64,000 nucleotides of DNA. Origin: Stomorhina lunata. Lineage: Eukaryota > Arthropoda > Insecta > Diptera > Rhiniidae. A model generated the notes under the pieces. It was given only the letters and a program-made list of their open reading frames with translations, did not search any database and was not told the origin of the DNA. Positions within the stretch are counted from its first letter, which is position 1, and every line of letters starts with the position of its first letter. A program made the translations under genes and the position numbers. This document shows positions 12,703-21,352 of the stretch, piece after piece. The DNA lies in assembly GCA_933228675.1 (NCBI GenBank), contig OW121744.1, positions 17,496,394 to 17,560,393 on the forward strand, read 5' to 3'.

Positions 12703-13620
12703 GTCTAGGGACAAGAAGGCAAAACCCCGTAGAGGTTAACAAAAGTGCAGTACTCTCTCTCCCTGATCTTGTTTAACTTCTACTCATACGCCGAAGACTG
12801 CACAATAGAGTGGTTCGAAAAAAAAAGTTGAGTCAGTCACCCCCTAGGATTAAAGATAATATCAAAACAATTCTAAAAAATGTTTTTATTTTTTTACCAC
12901 GCCTACAAATACCGCCCTTTTAGTATTTTGTTCACTGTGTCGCCATCTTTAGTCCGATTATAACACTTTATACATCGATGTTTAGGGCTCTGTAAGGGCT
13001 ACATTTCTCTCTTTGATAGTTTTTTACAACCTCGTCAATTTCTAGTCATGACTTTTTAAAATTCGAGTCGTACCCACCCTAATTTAAATCGAGTAAAAAT
13101 CTATATTTTAGAAGTAATGACTATAAATTGACGTGGTAGTAAAAAACTATCAAAGAGAGAAATGTAGCCCTTACAGAGCCGAGAAAACCGATATATAAAA
13201 TGTTATGATCGGACTTAAAATGACGACACAGTGAACAAAATACTAAAAGGGCGGTATTTGTAGGCGTGGTAAAAAAATAAAAAATATTTTTTTAAATTGT
13301 TTAGACATTATCTTTAATCCTAGGGGGCGACTGACATAACTTTTTTTTTTGTATGGAAGGCGAACCACTCTACTGCACAATTATGACAAGGGACAATAAT
13401 ATTGACGAGTTTTGCGATTAAATCAATTCATTTACAGATTATTGCTAGGAATCTACAGCCAAATCATTGTCTGCACTATTGACAACATGGACAAAGGAAG
13501 TATCGTTGGAACTGAATGTCTTAGTCGACGATGTAAAAATACCGTCCTTAAATATACATCCTTATACTTGGCCTTAGCACAAACTTGCGATAAATTACTC
13601 AGTATGAATAATAAAAGGGC
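12703..13620 (+). pseudogene. Jockey-like non-LTR retrotransposon RT remnant, split by a MITE
   Basis: Left of the MITE, frames read EVNKSAVLS and SLILFNFYSYAEDCT. The last resembles the RT motif block leading to Y-A-D-D, here with Glu in place of the first catalytic Asp. Right of the MITE the frame continues with IMTRDNNIDEFCD, a stop, then LLTTWTKEVSLELNVLVDDVKIPSLN, which resembles the region after the catalytic motif in jockey-clade polymerases. Several stops and a missing segment before YAED make it non-functional. Clade assignment is from motif resemblance only. The gene body is interrupted at 12806-13372. Confidence 0.7.
12806..13372. mobile_element. hAT-like foldback MITE
   Basis: A 567-bp element whose two halves are imperfect inverted repeats of about 245-255 bp around a loop near 13,055-13,115. 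Ends are TAGAGTGGTTCG and CGAACCACTCTA. It is flanked by a perfect 8-bp direct repeat CTGCACAA (12798-12805 and 13373-13380). An 8-bp target duplication with TAGAG-type ends is characteristic of hAT transposons. There is no coding capacity, so it must have been moved by a transposase from elsewhere. Its arms include TTCACTGTGTCG and AAGGGCTACATTTCTCTCTT. Confidence 0.85.
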
Positions 13621-13685
13621 TTAAGCGACATGATGGACGATTTTCATTTTATTATTAAAATTTATAATTCATGATCATCTGAATA

Positions 13686-14938
13686 CGAGGGCGGTTCGGA
13701 AACTTTTAGCCTACCAATGAAAGAGAATAGTTAGTTTTTCAAAAATATTTTTATTTTTCAATATAGTCTCCTGAAACGTCAATACACTTAGTCCAACGCT
13801 TTTCTAGCAATTCTATCCCTTGATTAAAATAGTTTTCCTTAAGGTCTTCAAAATAGTGGTTTACAGCTGTAATTGCATCTTCATTTGAGGTAAAACGCTT
13901 GCCAGCAAGGATTTTTTTTTTTTGATTTGGGAACAGGTAAAAGTCACTGGGAGCTAAATCACGAGATTAAGGTGGGTGGTCAAGCAACTCGTACTTTAAC
14001 TCGTTGATTTTAGCCATCGTTAAAACACTCTTGTGCTCTGGTGCGTTATCTTGATGAAAAATTATTTTTTTGTGTTGTAAGCCAGGACATTTTTCTCGAA
14101 TTTGTACATTTAATTGATCCAAAAGGTTGCAGTAGTACTCTGAATTTATTGTTTTACCCTTTTGCAGATAGTCAATTAATAAAATACCTTTAAAGTCGCA
14201 AAAAACCGTTGACAGCCGATTGAATTGCTTTTGCCTTCTTTGGGGCACTTCCTCCAGCTTCAGTCCACTGTTTGGATTGTTCCTTTGTCTCTGGCGTATA
14301 GTGGTGGATCCATGTCTTATCAACGGTTATGAAACGACTCTTAAAATCCATTTTATTTCGCTTAAAACGATCCAAACAGGCTTGAGAAATGTTCATTCTT
14401 ATGCGTTTTTGGTCGACTGTTAGCAAGTGCGGCACCCATCTTGCAGAAAGCTTTTTCATCTGTAGTTCTTCATGCAAAATGAAATGGACTCGATCATTTG
14501 AGATGCCCATGATATTAGCTATTTCACGCACTTTTATTCGTCGATCATTTAATACCATATCATGTACTTTGGCCACAATTTCTGTTGTTGTTGCTGTTTT
14601 TGGACGTCCACTACGTGGTTCATCTTCAATGCTTGTACGACCATGTTTAAATTCAGCAACCCAATTTTTTACTGTTGCATATGAAGGAGCACTTTCACCT
14701 AACACATTGTCCCGATAAACATTTTGTATGTCAATATATAATGACACCAATTTTTCCATTGTAAAAAAATAGCGGATGCGTCTTTTGTGAACACCTGTTT
14801 CTATATGAAGGAGTTACCAGATCGAAACAAAATTTAACATGTGTTTATAGCAGAGATGGAAGTTTCCAAAACACTTAACTTTTTTCTGTTTGTACCACGC
14901 TTTTTGTGCTAGGCTAAGGAGTTTCCGAACCGCCCTCG
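13686..14938 (-). mobile_element. DD34D mariner element with intact ends
   Basis: The inverted ends are about 28 bp, beginning CGAGGGCGGTTCGGAAACT on each side and ending TTAGCCTA, with one indel between them. TA lies immediately outside both ends (13684-13685 and 14939-14940), which is the mariner target duplication. At 1,253 bp it has the usual full mariner length. The single gene on the minus strand is broken. Confidence 0.95.
13751..14759 (-). pseudogene. Mariner (DD34D) transposase, inactivated
   Basis: From the ATG at 14759 the protein has the paired helix-turn-helix DNA-binding region, with [20 protein letters not shown] and the linker [13 protein letters not shown]. The catalytic domain follows, with [17 protein letters not shown] (first Asp kept; the usual Glu after it is Lys). 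A frameshift with missing sequence near 14,205 separates this from the rest. The next frame holds FHQDNAPEHKSV (second Asp, family Ala changed to Glu). A TAA at 13967-13969 replaces the Tyr before the S-P-D-L motif, which itself reads SRDLAPSDFYLF. In-frame sequence then continues to the natural stop at 13751. Second-to-third Asp spacing is 34 residues. At least two lesions make it dead. Confidence 0.93.
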
Positions 14939-15372
14939 TAATCTCACAAAATATCAGGGCAGTAGAATTTACCGTTATGATTTTACAGCAAAAACAATAA
15001 AGACTTAAGTACAATTCACTGTCCAAAGATATTTTAAAAAATTGTTCTCCTGTAAATTTTAGTTTTTGGCTCTTGAGTCTTTTTGGCTCGATATGTACGA
15101 TGTACTTATATAAAATGTATTGTTTTCAAAGAAAAATTTCACTGCATTCAAATTCAAAATATGATTCGTTAGGTTTTAACTAGACTTAAAATTTTTCTAG
15201 TTCAAGATCAAAATCGTTTTTGATCGAATTCAATTTTGTATATCATTTTTTGAAAGAGAGTATATCACTAATTTGCGGCTAATTATGCAAAATCTCATCT
15301 GATGCGAAATCTTCTCATGCTTCCTCTATCTTATGACGTAGATTTACATCTTACTCCAGTTTAATATCTCCA

Positions 15373-15446
<74 letters not shown>
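14939..15446. repeat. Spacer ending in a (TA)n microsatellite
   Basis: 15375-15445 is an uninterrupted TA run of about 35 units. The sequence between the mariner end and this run shows no gene. The run is followed directly by CGCCGGCCTATATC, part of the inverted-repeat pair noted separately. Confidence 0.85.
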
Positions 15447-15447
<1 letters not shown>

Positions 15448-15500
15448 CCGGCCTATATCTGAAATGGCTTATCTGCAAAATACTGATTTTTCAGGAGAAG
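15440..15500. repeat. Short repeat with an inverted partner near 17,851-17,915
   Basis: TATATATCGCCGGCC, AAATGGCTTATCTGCA and the following bases match, on the opposite strand, TATATATCGTCGGCCC, AAATGGCCTATCTGCA near 17,851-17,915. A further shared phrase CCxTTTTGTCTTCGAAAA occurs in direct orientation near 15,637 and 17,711. The two copies bracket DD41D copy 2 and a MITE, so they may be pieces of one older interspersed repeat. Confidence 0.5.
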
Positions 15501-15696
15501 CAAAAAAACTCTTTAATTCTCTTATTAGTGAGTTTTAACAAAGTGATCTTTTACAATATGATTGGTAGACTCCTTCTCATAACCTGAAATTAAATTTATT
15601 AAATAAAAACAAATATTCGCGATTTTACGGTAGATCAGCCGTTTTGTCTTCGAAAATTTTTTTATAAAATTTAAAAATGTGTAGAATTTGTAGGAA

Positions 15697-16737
15697 ATCG
15701 TTAAAAAATTCGAGCAAACCGGGTCTGTAGAAGATGTGAGAACACCAGTGCATGCTCGTACTGCAGAAAATATTGCTGCTGTTCGCGATAGTGTGGCTGA
15801 AGAGCCGCAAACCTCAACTCGTCGTCGTGACCAACAATTGCACCTCTCACGCTCGTCGTTGATGAACATTATGCATAAAGACTTGCATTTACACGCTTAC
15901 AAGGTGCAATTGGCTCAAGAACTAAAGCCTCTTGACCATTCCAAACGTCGTGAATGGGCAGAATGGTGGCAAGAAATGGCAACAGTGGATGATCAATTTT
16001 CGAAGAAAATCATCTTCAGTGATGAGGCACATTTTCACCTCAGTGGATTCGTCAATAAACAGAATTGCCGCATTTGGGCGAATGAGAATCCAAGAGTGAT
16101 TGTCGAAAAACCAATGCACCCACAAAGAGTGACTGTTTGGTGCGGTTTATGGGCTGGCGGCATCATCGGGCAGTATTTTTTCCAAAATGAGGCCGGTCAG
16201 GCAGTTACTGTGAATGGTGTTCGCTATCGTGAGATGATAACGAACTTTTTATGGCCCGAATTGGAAGATATGGATGTGGACGATATGTGGTTTCAGCAGG
16301 ACGGTGCCACTTGCCACACAGCTAACGAAACAATGGCTCATTTGCGCAACAAATTCAATGGCCGTGTTATCTTACGTAATGGCGATGTCAATTGGCCGCC
16401 AAGATCATGTGATTTGACACCGTTGGACTTTTTTCTTTGGGGTTATTTGAAAGAAAAGGTGTACGTCGATAAGCCAGCAAGAATTCAAGAGCTAAAGGAT
16501 GAGATAATTCGGCACATTAACGGCATAGAACCTCCATTATGCCTCAGGGTCATCGAAAATTTGGGCCATCGGATGGAGGTGTGCCGCCGTGGTCGCGGCG
16601 CCCATTTGTCCGATATTTTGTTTCATACATAATTGAGTAATACCAATATATCATAATAAAATAAAATTACAATAATTTCCTAAATAGCTTGTGTTTTATT
16701 CAAAATCAACATCGGCCCTTGAAATTTGCCCACCCGA
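15697..16737 (+). mobile_element. DD41D (rosa-type) element, copy 2, 5'-truncated
   Basis: Homology to copy 1 begins at about 15,697, inside the transposase N-terminus. The left inverted repeat and the first ~50 codons are absent. The right end matches copy 1 (AACATCGGCCCTTGAAATTT, then CCCACCCGA) and is followed by TA. Nucleotide identity to copy 1 is very high, so the two insertions stem from a recently active source. Loss of the left end means it cannot be moved by the normal mechanism. Confidence 0.9.
15736..16632 (+). pseudogene. DD41D transposase, copy 2, lacking the N-terminal DNA-binding part
   Basis: An open frame of 298 codons from an internal Met, open upstream to the truncation point. 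All three catalytic Asp residues are present: SDEAHFHLSGF, WFQQDGATCHTA and LTPLDFFLWG (codon 16426-16428), with 41 residues between the second and third. The C-terminus ends RGRGAHLSDILFHT. The start of the helix-turn-helix domain present in copy 1 is missing, so this would be a catalytic domain without its full end-binding domain. There is no sign of a promoter or a replacement N-terminus upstream. I call it a truncated pseudogene, but it is the only DD41D copy here with an intact catalytic triad and uninterrupted frame. Confidence 0.85.
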
Positions 16738-17063
16738 TATATATGACGTTTATTACATTTTATTGGTAATAATTTATTTTTTGAAAAAGTGCGTTTTTCA
16801 AAATGCACTTTCTTTTATAAAAGTTAAAAGATTTTATAATTTTTCGTCTTTCCTATTTGAAGGAAGATATCTTCTTATTGCTAAGAGTTATAGAATGTAT
16901 TTTTGGAAGTTTATGCGTAGTGAATAGCCTTTTAAACATCACTTAAAATACTGTATTTTTTTTGCATTTTCTGTTGAACAGTGTCAAGATAGAAGAGTTT
17001 TGAAAGCACATTTGAATTTGGCGTATTACCACTCATCAGAAAAGTAAAAAAAGTTTTAATAAC
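16738..17063. other. Short non-coding spacer
   Basis: AT-rich sequence between DD41D copy 2 and the next MITE. I see nothing recognisable. Confidence 0.5.
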
Positions 17064-17638
17064 ACTGCTCTGCAGCCAAATCCTCCTTTTAATAAAACTA
17101 TGTGGACTATGTGGATTTTGATGAGCTAAACTCAGATCCGTTGTCGGTTTTTTTCCATCAGATCTGGATTTTTTTTATGGGCGTGGCAAATTTCCCCCCT
17201 TAAATTTGTCAGGTACGGAGACCTATTTCGTCCTAACTCGAGAACGACTCATCCGATTTTCAAAATTAAAACACTTGAAGATGCATAACAAAATCGCATT
17301 TATTTTAGTCTAATATAATTTTTGTATCTCTTATCGTTTTGGAGTTATTTAGAAAGTAATGGAGAAAAAAATTTTTTTTCGTGCGAAATTCGTAATTTTT
17401 TTCAGGTTAAAAATGTAATTGAAAAAAAGATAAAGTAAAATTTTAACATTTTAAACATTTTTCTAAGAGCTACATATCTTAAGAATAAAATAAGCTATAA
17501 ATCGGTTTAAAAATGTGAAAAATCCAGATCTCATGGAGAAAAACAGTAAACGAATTTGAGTTTAGCGCATCAAAATCCATATAGTCCGCATAATTTTATT
17601 AAAAGGTAAGACAAAAAATGAATTTTTGCAGAGCAGTC
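17064..17638. mobile_element. MITE with ~110-bp inverted ends
   Basis: The left end reads ACTGCTCTGCA, the right TGCAGAGCAGT. Inverted similarity continues about 110 bp inward (CTTTTAATAAAA, GGACTATGTGGATTTTGATG, AGATCTGGATTTTT and counterparts). TAA lies immediately outside both sides (17061-17063 and 17639-17641). A 3-bp TAA duplication would fit PIF/Harbinger, but a 3-bp match in AT-rich DNA is weak. The element is 575 bp and non-coding; a GGGCGTGGC phrase lies near 17,180. Confidence 0.7.
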
Positions 17639-18090
17639 TAATTTTACCTTTTTACAGATTTTTAGTTTACAACTTCTATGACTATTTAGTAAAAACAATG
17701 TAGATAAACCATTTTGTCTTCGAAAAAAAAAATTGTTTATGTAGATAAGCCAAACAAAAAAAGTGAATATGTCGCGAATACATTAACGTTTTGATAAAAA
17801 AAATCATACTATAGGTAAAGCGAGTTATACGGAAGCGTATGGTATCAAAATCTCAATTTCTAAAATCTGCAGATAGGCCATTTGATATGGGCCGACGATA
17901 TATAATTTTTTTTCATGAAGAGTAAATAATTTTAAAGCAAAAAAAATTCAAACGATTTATTATTATTTCACGATCTCTACACTTTTTTCCACTTTTTTTA
18001 ATTTTTCATTTTGCAAAGCTCTAATCCTTCTTTAAGAGAAGGGTTATGAAAATGGAACTGTATTTTTATGACTTAATTTCACATATCATA
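17639..18090. other. Non-coding spacer
   Basis: Contains the partner of the 15.44-kb repeat at 17,851-17,915 and the motif GTAGATAA(A/G)CCA twice (near 17,700 and 17,741). No coding signature was found. Confidence 0.5.
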
Positions 18091-19394
18091 TCGGGTGTTT
18101 TTTATTGAGGTATAGAACTTTAAGTTGGCATCACTTTTTTAACTGGCGGCCATTTTGTCAGCTGTCAAGTGATTAAAATTTAGTTTGGTTTGCCATTTCA
18201 TCATGAACAGGTTGACAAAAGAACAACGCTTGCAAATCGTGCAAATTTATTTCGAAAATAATGGTTCAGTTCGCGAAGTTTACCGCAAGCTCCGTCCATT
18301 TTATGGTCGACATAATCGTCCATCAGAGCAATTAATTCGGTTAACCATGGATCGTTTTCGCACTACGTTTACTCTATGTAATAATACGCATCCGCAGCGA
18401 CGTCAAACAGTGCGCACCGAAGAAACAATTGCCGCTGTAGAGCAAAGTGTTGAAGAGGACCCGAATGAATCGATTCGCCACCGTGCACAGCAATTGGAGC
18501 TTTGTCCATCAACTTTATGGAAGATTTTGCGCAAAGATCTTGGCTTGCGACCTTACAAGATCCAGCTTGTGCAAGAATTAAAGCCGCGAGACCATGCAAT
18601 GCGTCGTGATTTCGGTGTATGGGCCGAAAATGAGATTGATCTCGATGCTGATTTTCATCGCAAAATTTTGTTCAGTGATGAGGCTCATTTTTGGTTGAAT
18701 GGCTACGTCAACAAGCAAAATTGCCGCATTTGGAGTGAAGGGAATCCACATGAGACCCTTGAGACGCCATTACATCCACAAAAACTGACTGCTTGGTGTG
18801 CTCTATGGGCTGGTGGAGTCATTGGGCCATACTTCTACCGAAATAATGCTGGAGAGTCAGTTACCATAAATGGAGACCGGTATAGAGCCATGATAACCGA
18901 CTATTTTGTTCCCCAATTGGATGGCATGAATGTGGATGAGTTGTGGTTCCAACAAAACGACGCTACATGCCACACAGCGCACGTCACAATTGATTTATTG
19001 AAGGAAACATTCGATGAGCGCATAATTTCGCGGAATGGACCTGTCAATTGGCCACCAAGATCGTGCGATTTGACACCACTAGATTATTTTCTTTGGGGAT
19101 ATGTGAAGTCGCTCGTCTACGCCAACAAACCAGAAACGTTAGGGGACTTGGAAGCCAACATTCGTGGCGTTATTGCCAACATACTCCCCATATGCTCGAA
19201 AAAGTAGTTGAAAATTGGACCTGTAGAATTGGCTTTATTCGAGCCAGCCGCGGCGGCCACATGCCCGAAATCATATTTAAACATTAATGGCATAAAATTA
19301 TCCTTCCAATAAAGCGAAATTGATGGACATTAAAACGATTTTCTTGTGTTTTATTTCAATTCGAAGTTCTATACCTCTAAAAAAAAACACCCAT
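18091..19394 (+). mobile_element. DD41D element of a second subfamily
   Basis: The ends are inverted: GGGTGTTTTTTATTGAGG with TATAGAACTT at the left and, read inward from the right, GGGTGTTTTTTTTTAGAGG with TATAGAACTT. TA flanks both sides (18089-18090 and 19395-19396). It is about 1.3 kb with one transposase. Its ends and protein differ clearly from the 10.5- and 15.7-kb copies, so it is a separate subfamily of the same DD41D group. Confidence 0.9.
18185..19287 (+). pseudogene. DD41D transposase, second subfamily, inactivated
   Basis: The frame opens at 18185, but the Met at 18203 (MNRLTKEQRLQIVQIYFE) aligns better with the relative at 10629. A helix-turn-helix N-terminus is followed by LFSDEAHFWLNGYVNKQNC (first Asp). 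The second catalytic site reads WFQQNDATCHTA where the relatives have WFQQDGATCHTA, so catalytic Asp is Asn (codon 18956-18958) and the next Gly is Asp; both are single G-to-A changes. The third Asp is kept (LTPLDYFLWG), 41 residues on. The frame ends early with ILPICSKK at 19207, while the family C-terminus (MLEKVVENW ... MPEIIFKH) follows in another frame to 19287, so a small indel lies near 19,180. Two independent lesions make it non-functional. Confidence 0.92.
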
Positions 19395-21123
19395 TACAAG
19401 GAATTGGCGACAACTCTAAAGTTCCACCTGCTAGGTCCAAACGCTTTGGGGGTTTGAATATACTGGTCTAGTACTTTCTCTTCGTGAGGGAATTTTCCTG
19501 ACCCCTAAAATCGTGTTTCATAGTGTAATTTAAGCAAAAAGTGTTAAGTGTAAAGGTAGATGGCCAATGCACGTGGCAAGATTTATCAAATTTGAAGCGG
19601 TAATGGAAAAAAGTAGAACAAAGTTCCACTTTTCCGAGCGGCGGATTTTTTTAGTCCAGCCAGATTTAATTATATCCTACTTAAATATTTTTTTATATGA
19701 ATATTTTTGTAAACAAAACCAAATTTTATGCTCTGGCAATACTACAACCGCCCGCAGCCGCATGCCGCGTGTATTGGCCTTCTGCCTTAACTCCAGGGCA
19801 GGTACCCCTAGGAGTCGACGTTTAATAGACGTGTGTCGAATTTCATTAAATTCTGTTGCGGCTTGTATATTGAGAAGAAAAATTAATGAAAAAAATGGGG
19901 GTCCAAGGCAGGAGTCGACAGATTTCCAAAATTTTTTGTATTTTTCTTATCTATATTTCTATTTTTTTGCACTTCGACGTATGAAGAAATACCACTTTGC
20001 GGCGTGTCACTTGGAACAGGACATAGAGAAGACCCTAGATTACGAACAACATTAGTAACATATTTTTCATCTTATTATTACAGGTCACACTGTTACAACA
20101 ACAACAACAACTACAACCGCCTTTAAAACCTTTTATAATATATTTTTTACTTAAGAAATTATAGCATAAATCCTCTTAGAAAACCTTTAAAGTCAAGGCC
20201 TTGTTTCATTTACCACTGGGCCCTCACATTGTACAAATATTAAAAATGCAGTCAGTCATTCTGTATATTTACGTACTTACCGATAACTCTTGGCGTTGTA
20301 AATTCGCTGTTAATCCAACATGTAGACATATTGCAAAAACAAATCCAAAAACACTTCTTAGGATCATAATGTCGTGTAAATGTGGTAATACAAATAAAAA
20401 TATTCTTTCCGAATAAAAAATTCCTATAAAGGTTTAAGTTTGTGGTTGAAAGGAGCAGCAGCAGCAGCAAAACCAAAGAATAACTTCTCTTTGGGGATTT
20501 TTTTTACTTCTTAAGATTTGGTGTATATTTTTAATAAATTACAACTTTTTCACTAGAATTTTTAGGTTAATTTTTTGTTTAAATAAATTATTAAAATTTT
20601 CATTTTTAGTATTTAAAAAACATTATTTTTTCCTCTTGTAGATATAATTATTTGCAGAGAACTTCGCGGTTTTTTTAAACAATTATTTGAAATCTAAAAA
20701 TATAAAAAACACAATTTATTTAATTAATTTGGAAATTTTATTTAAAATTATTTCTAAACATTGTTATGGCTCATTTTTATCGAGTTCTTTTCATATGCAT
20801 TTTTTGGTTTTAGGAGAAATTTATTTTATAAATAGCCAAAATTTATTATAAAACAACTTAACTGTTTTTTTTAGTTAAGTTAAGCTTTTTTATCACAATT
20901 TCTTCAAATATTTTTATAAAACTTTTAATATCTTATTAAACAAACGACAGACGCGCAAATGCTGTGAACTTAGCAACGAATCAAACGCAACTGAGTTAAA
21001 ATGAAAAATCCAAAGAGCCAACCTTGGCTAAAATACAACGAACGTTGCCGTTGCCTGTTGCTTGGTTATCTGTTAGATGCAGACACCAACTGACTACCAA
21101 CACATAATAATACAAGTTATAAT
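19395..21123. other. Non-coding stretch containing one interspersed-repeat copy
   Basis: A repeat related to 63.49-63.60 kb lies at about 19,990-20,110 (listed separately). The remainder is AT-rich without recognised genes. A short (AGC)n run lies near 20,455-20,470. The 162-codon open frame at 19567-20055 runs through the repeat and has no recognisable domain, so I do not call it a gene. Confidence 0.5.
19990..20110 (+). repeat. Interspersed repeat, copy 1 (partner at 63.49 kb)
   Basis: Shared order of phrases with 63,490-63,600: GGCGTGTCA, TTGGAACAGGA, AGAGAAGA, GAACAACA, ACATATTTTTCAT, ACAGGTCA, CTGTTACAACAACAAC. Identity is roughly 70 percent by eye. Ending in CTGTTA(C/T)AACAACAAC is typical of short repeats spread through fly genomes, but I cannot assign the class. 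Confidence 0.6.
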
Positions 21124-21180
21124 ACAACAAGTATGAAAGTACTGCAGTCGATCAAGCCCGACTATAAGATAACCTGCAGA
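21124..21180 (-). mobile_element. Fragment of a Helentron-like 3' end
   Basis: ACAAGTATGAAAGTACTGCAGTCGATCAAGCCCGACTATAAGATAACCT resembles the AACAAGTAAGA plus hairpin end of the other copies (GTCG/CGAC stem). Nothing of the element body follows. Confidence 0.4.
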
Positions 21181-21352
21181 TTTTTTAGAACTTGTTTCCT
21201 TAGGACCTAATATCGTTGTTATTCCAAGATCTTATAAAGAAGCGGTTAAAACATTCATTTTTGAATTAAAATAAAGAGGGGACATTATCTCGGGAAGCAA
21301 TTAGGTCAAATTAATTAGGAATGATCAAAAATCAACTTTTATTTCCCGAGAT

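Noticed and set aside
19567..20055. 162-codon plus-strand open frame
   Set aside because: No recognisable domain. Its 3' part lies in an interspersed repeat shared with 63.5 kb, and composition follows surrounding non-coding DNA.
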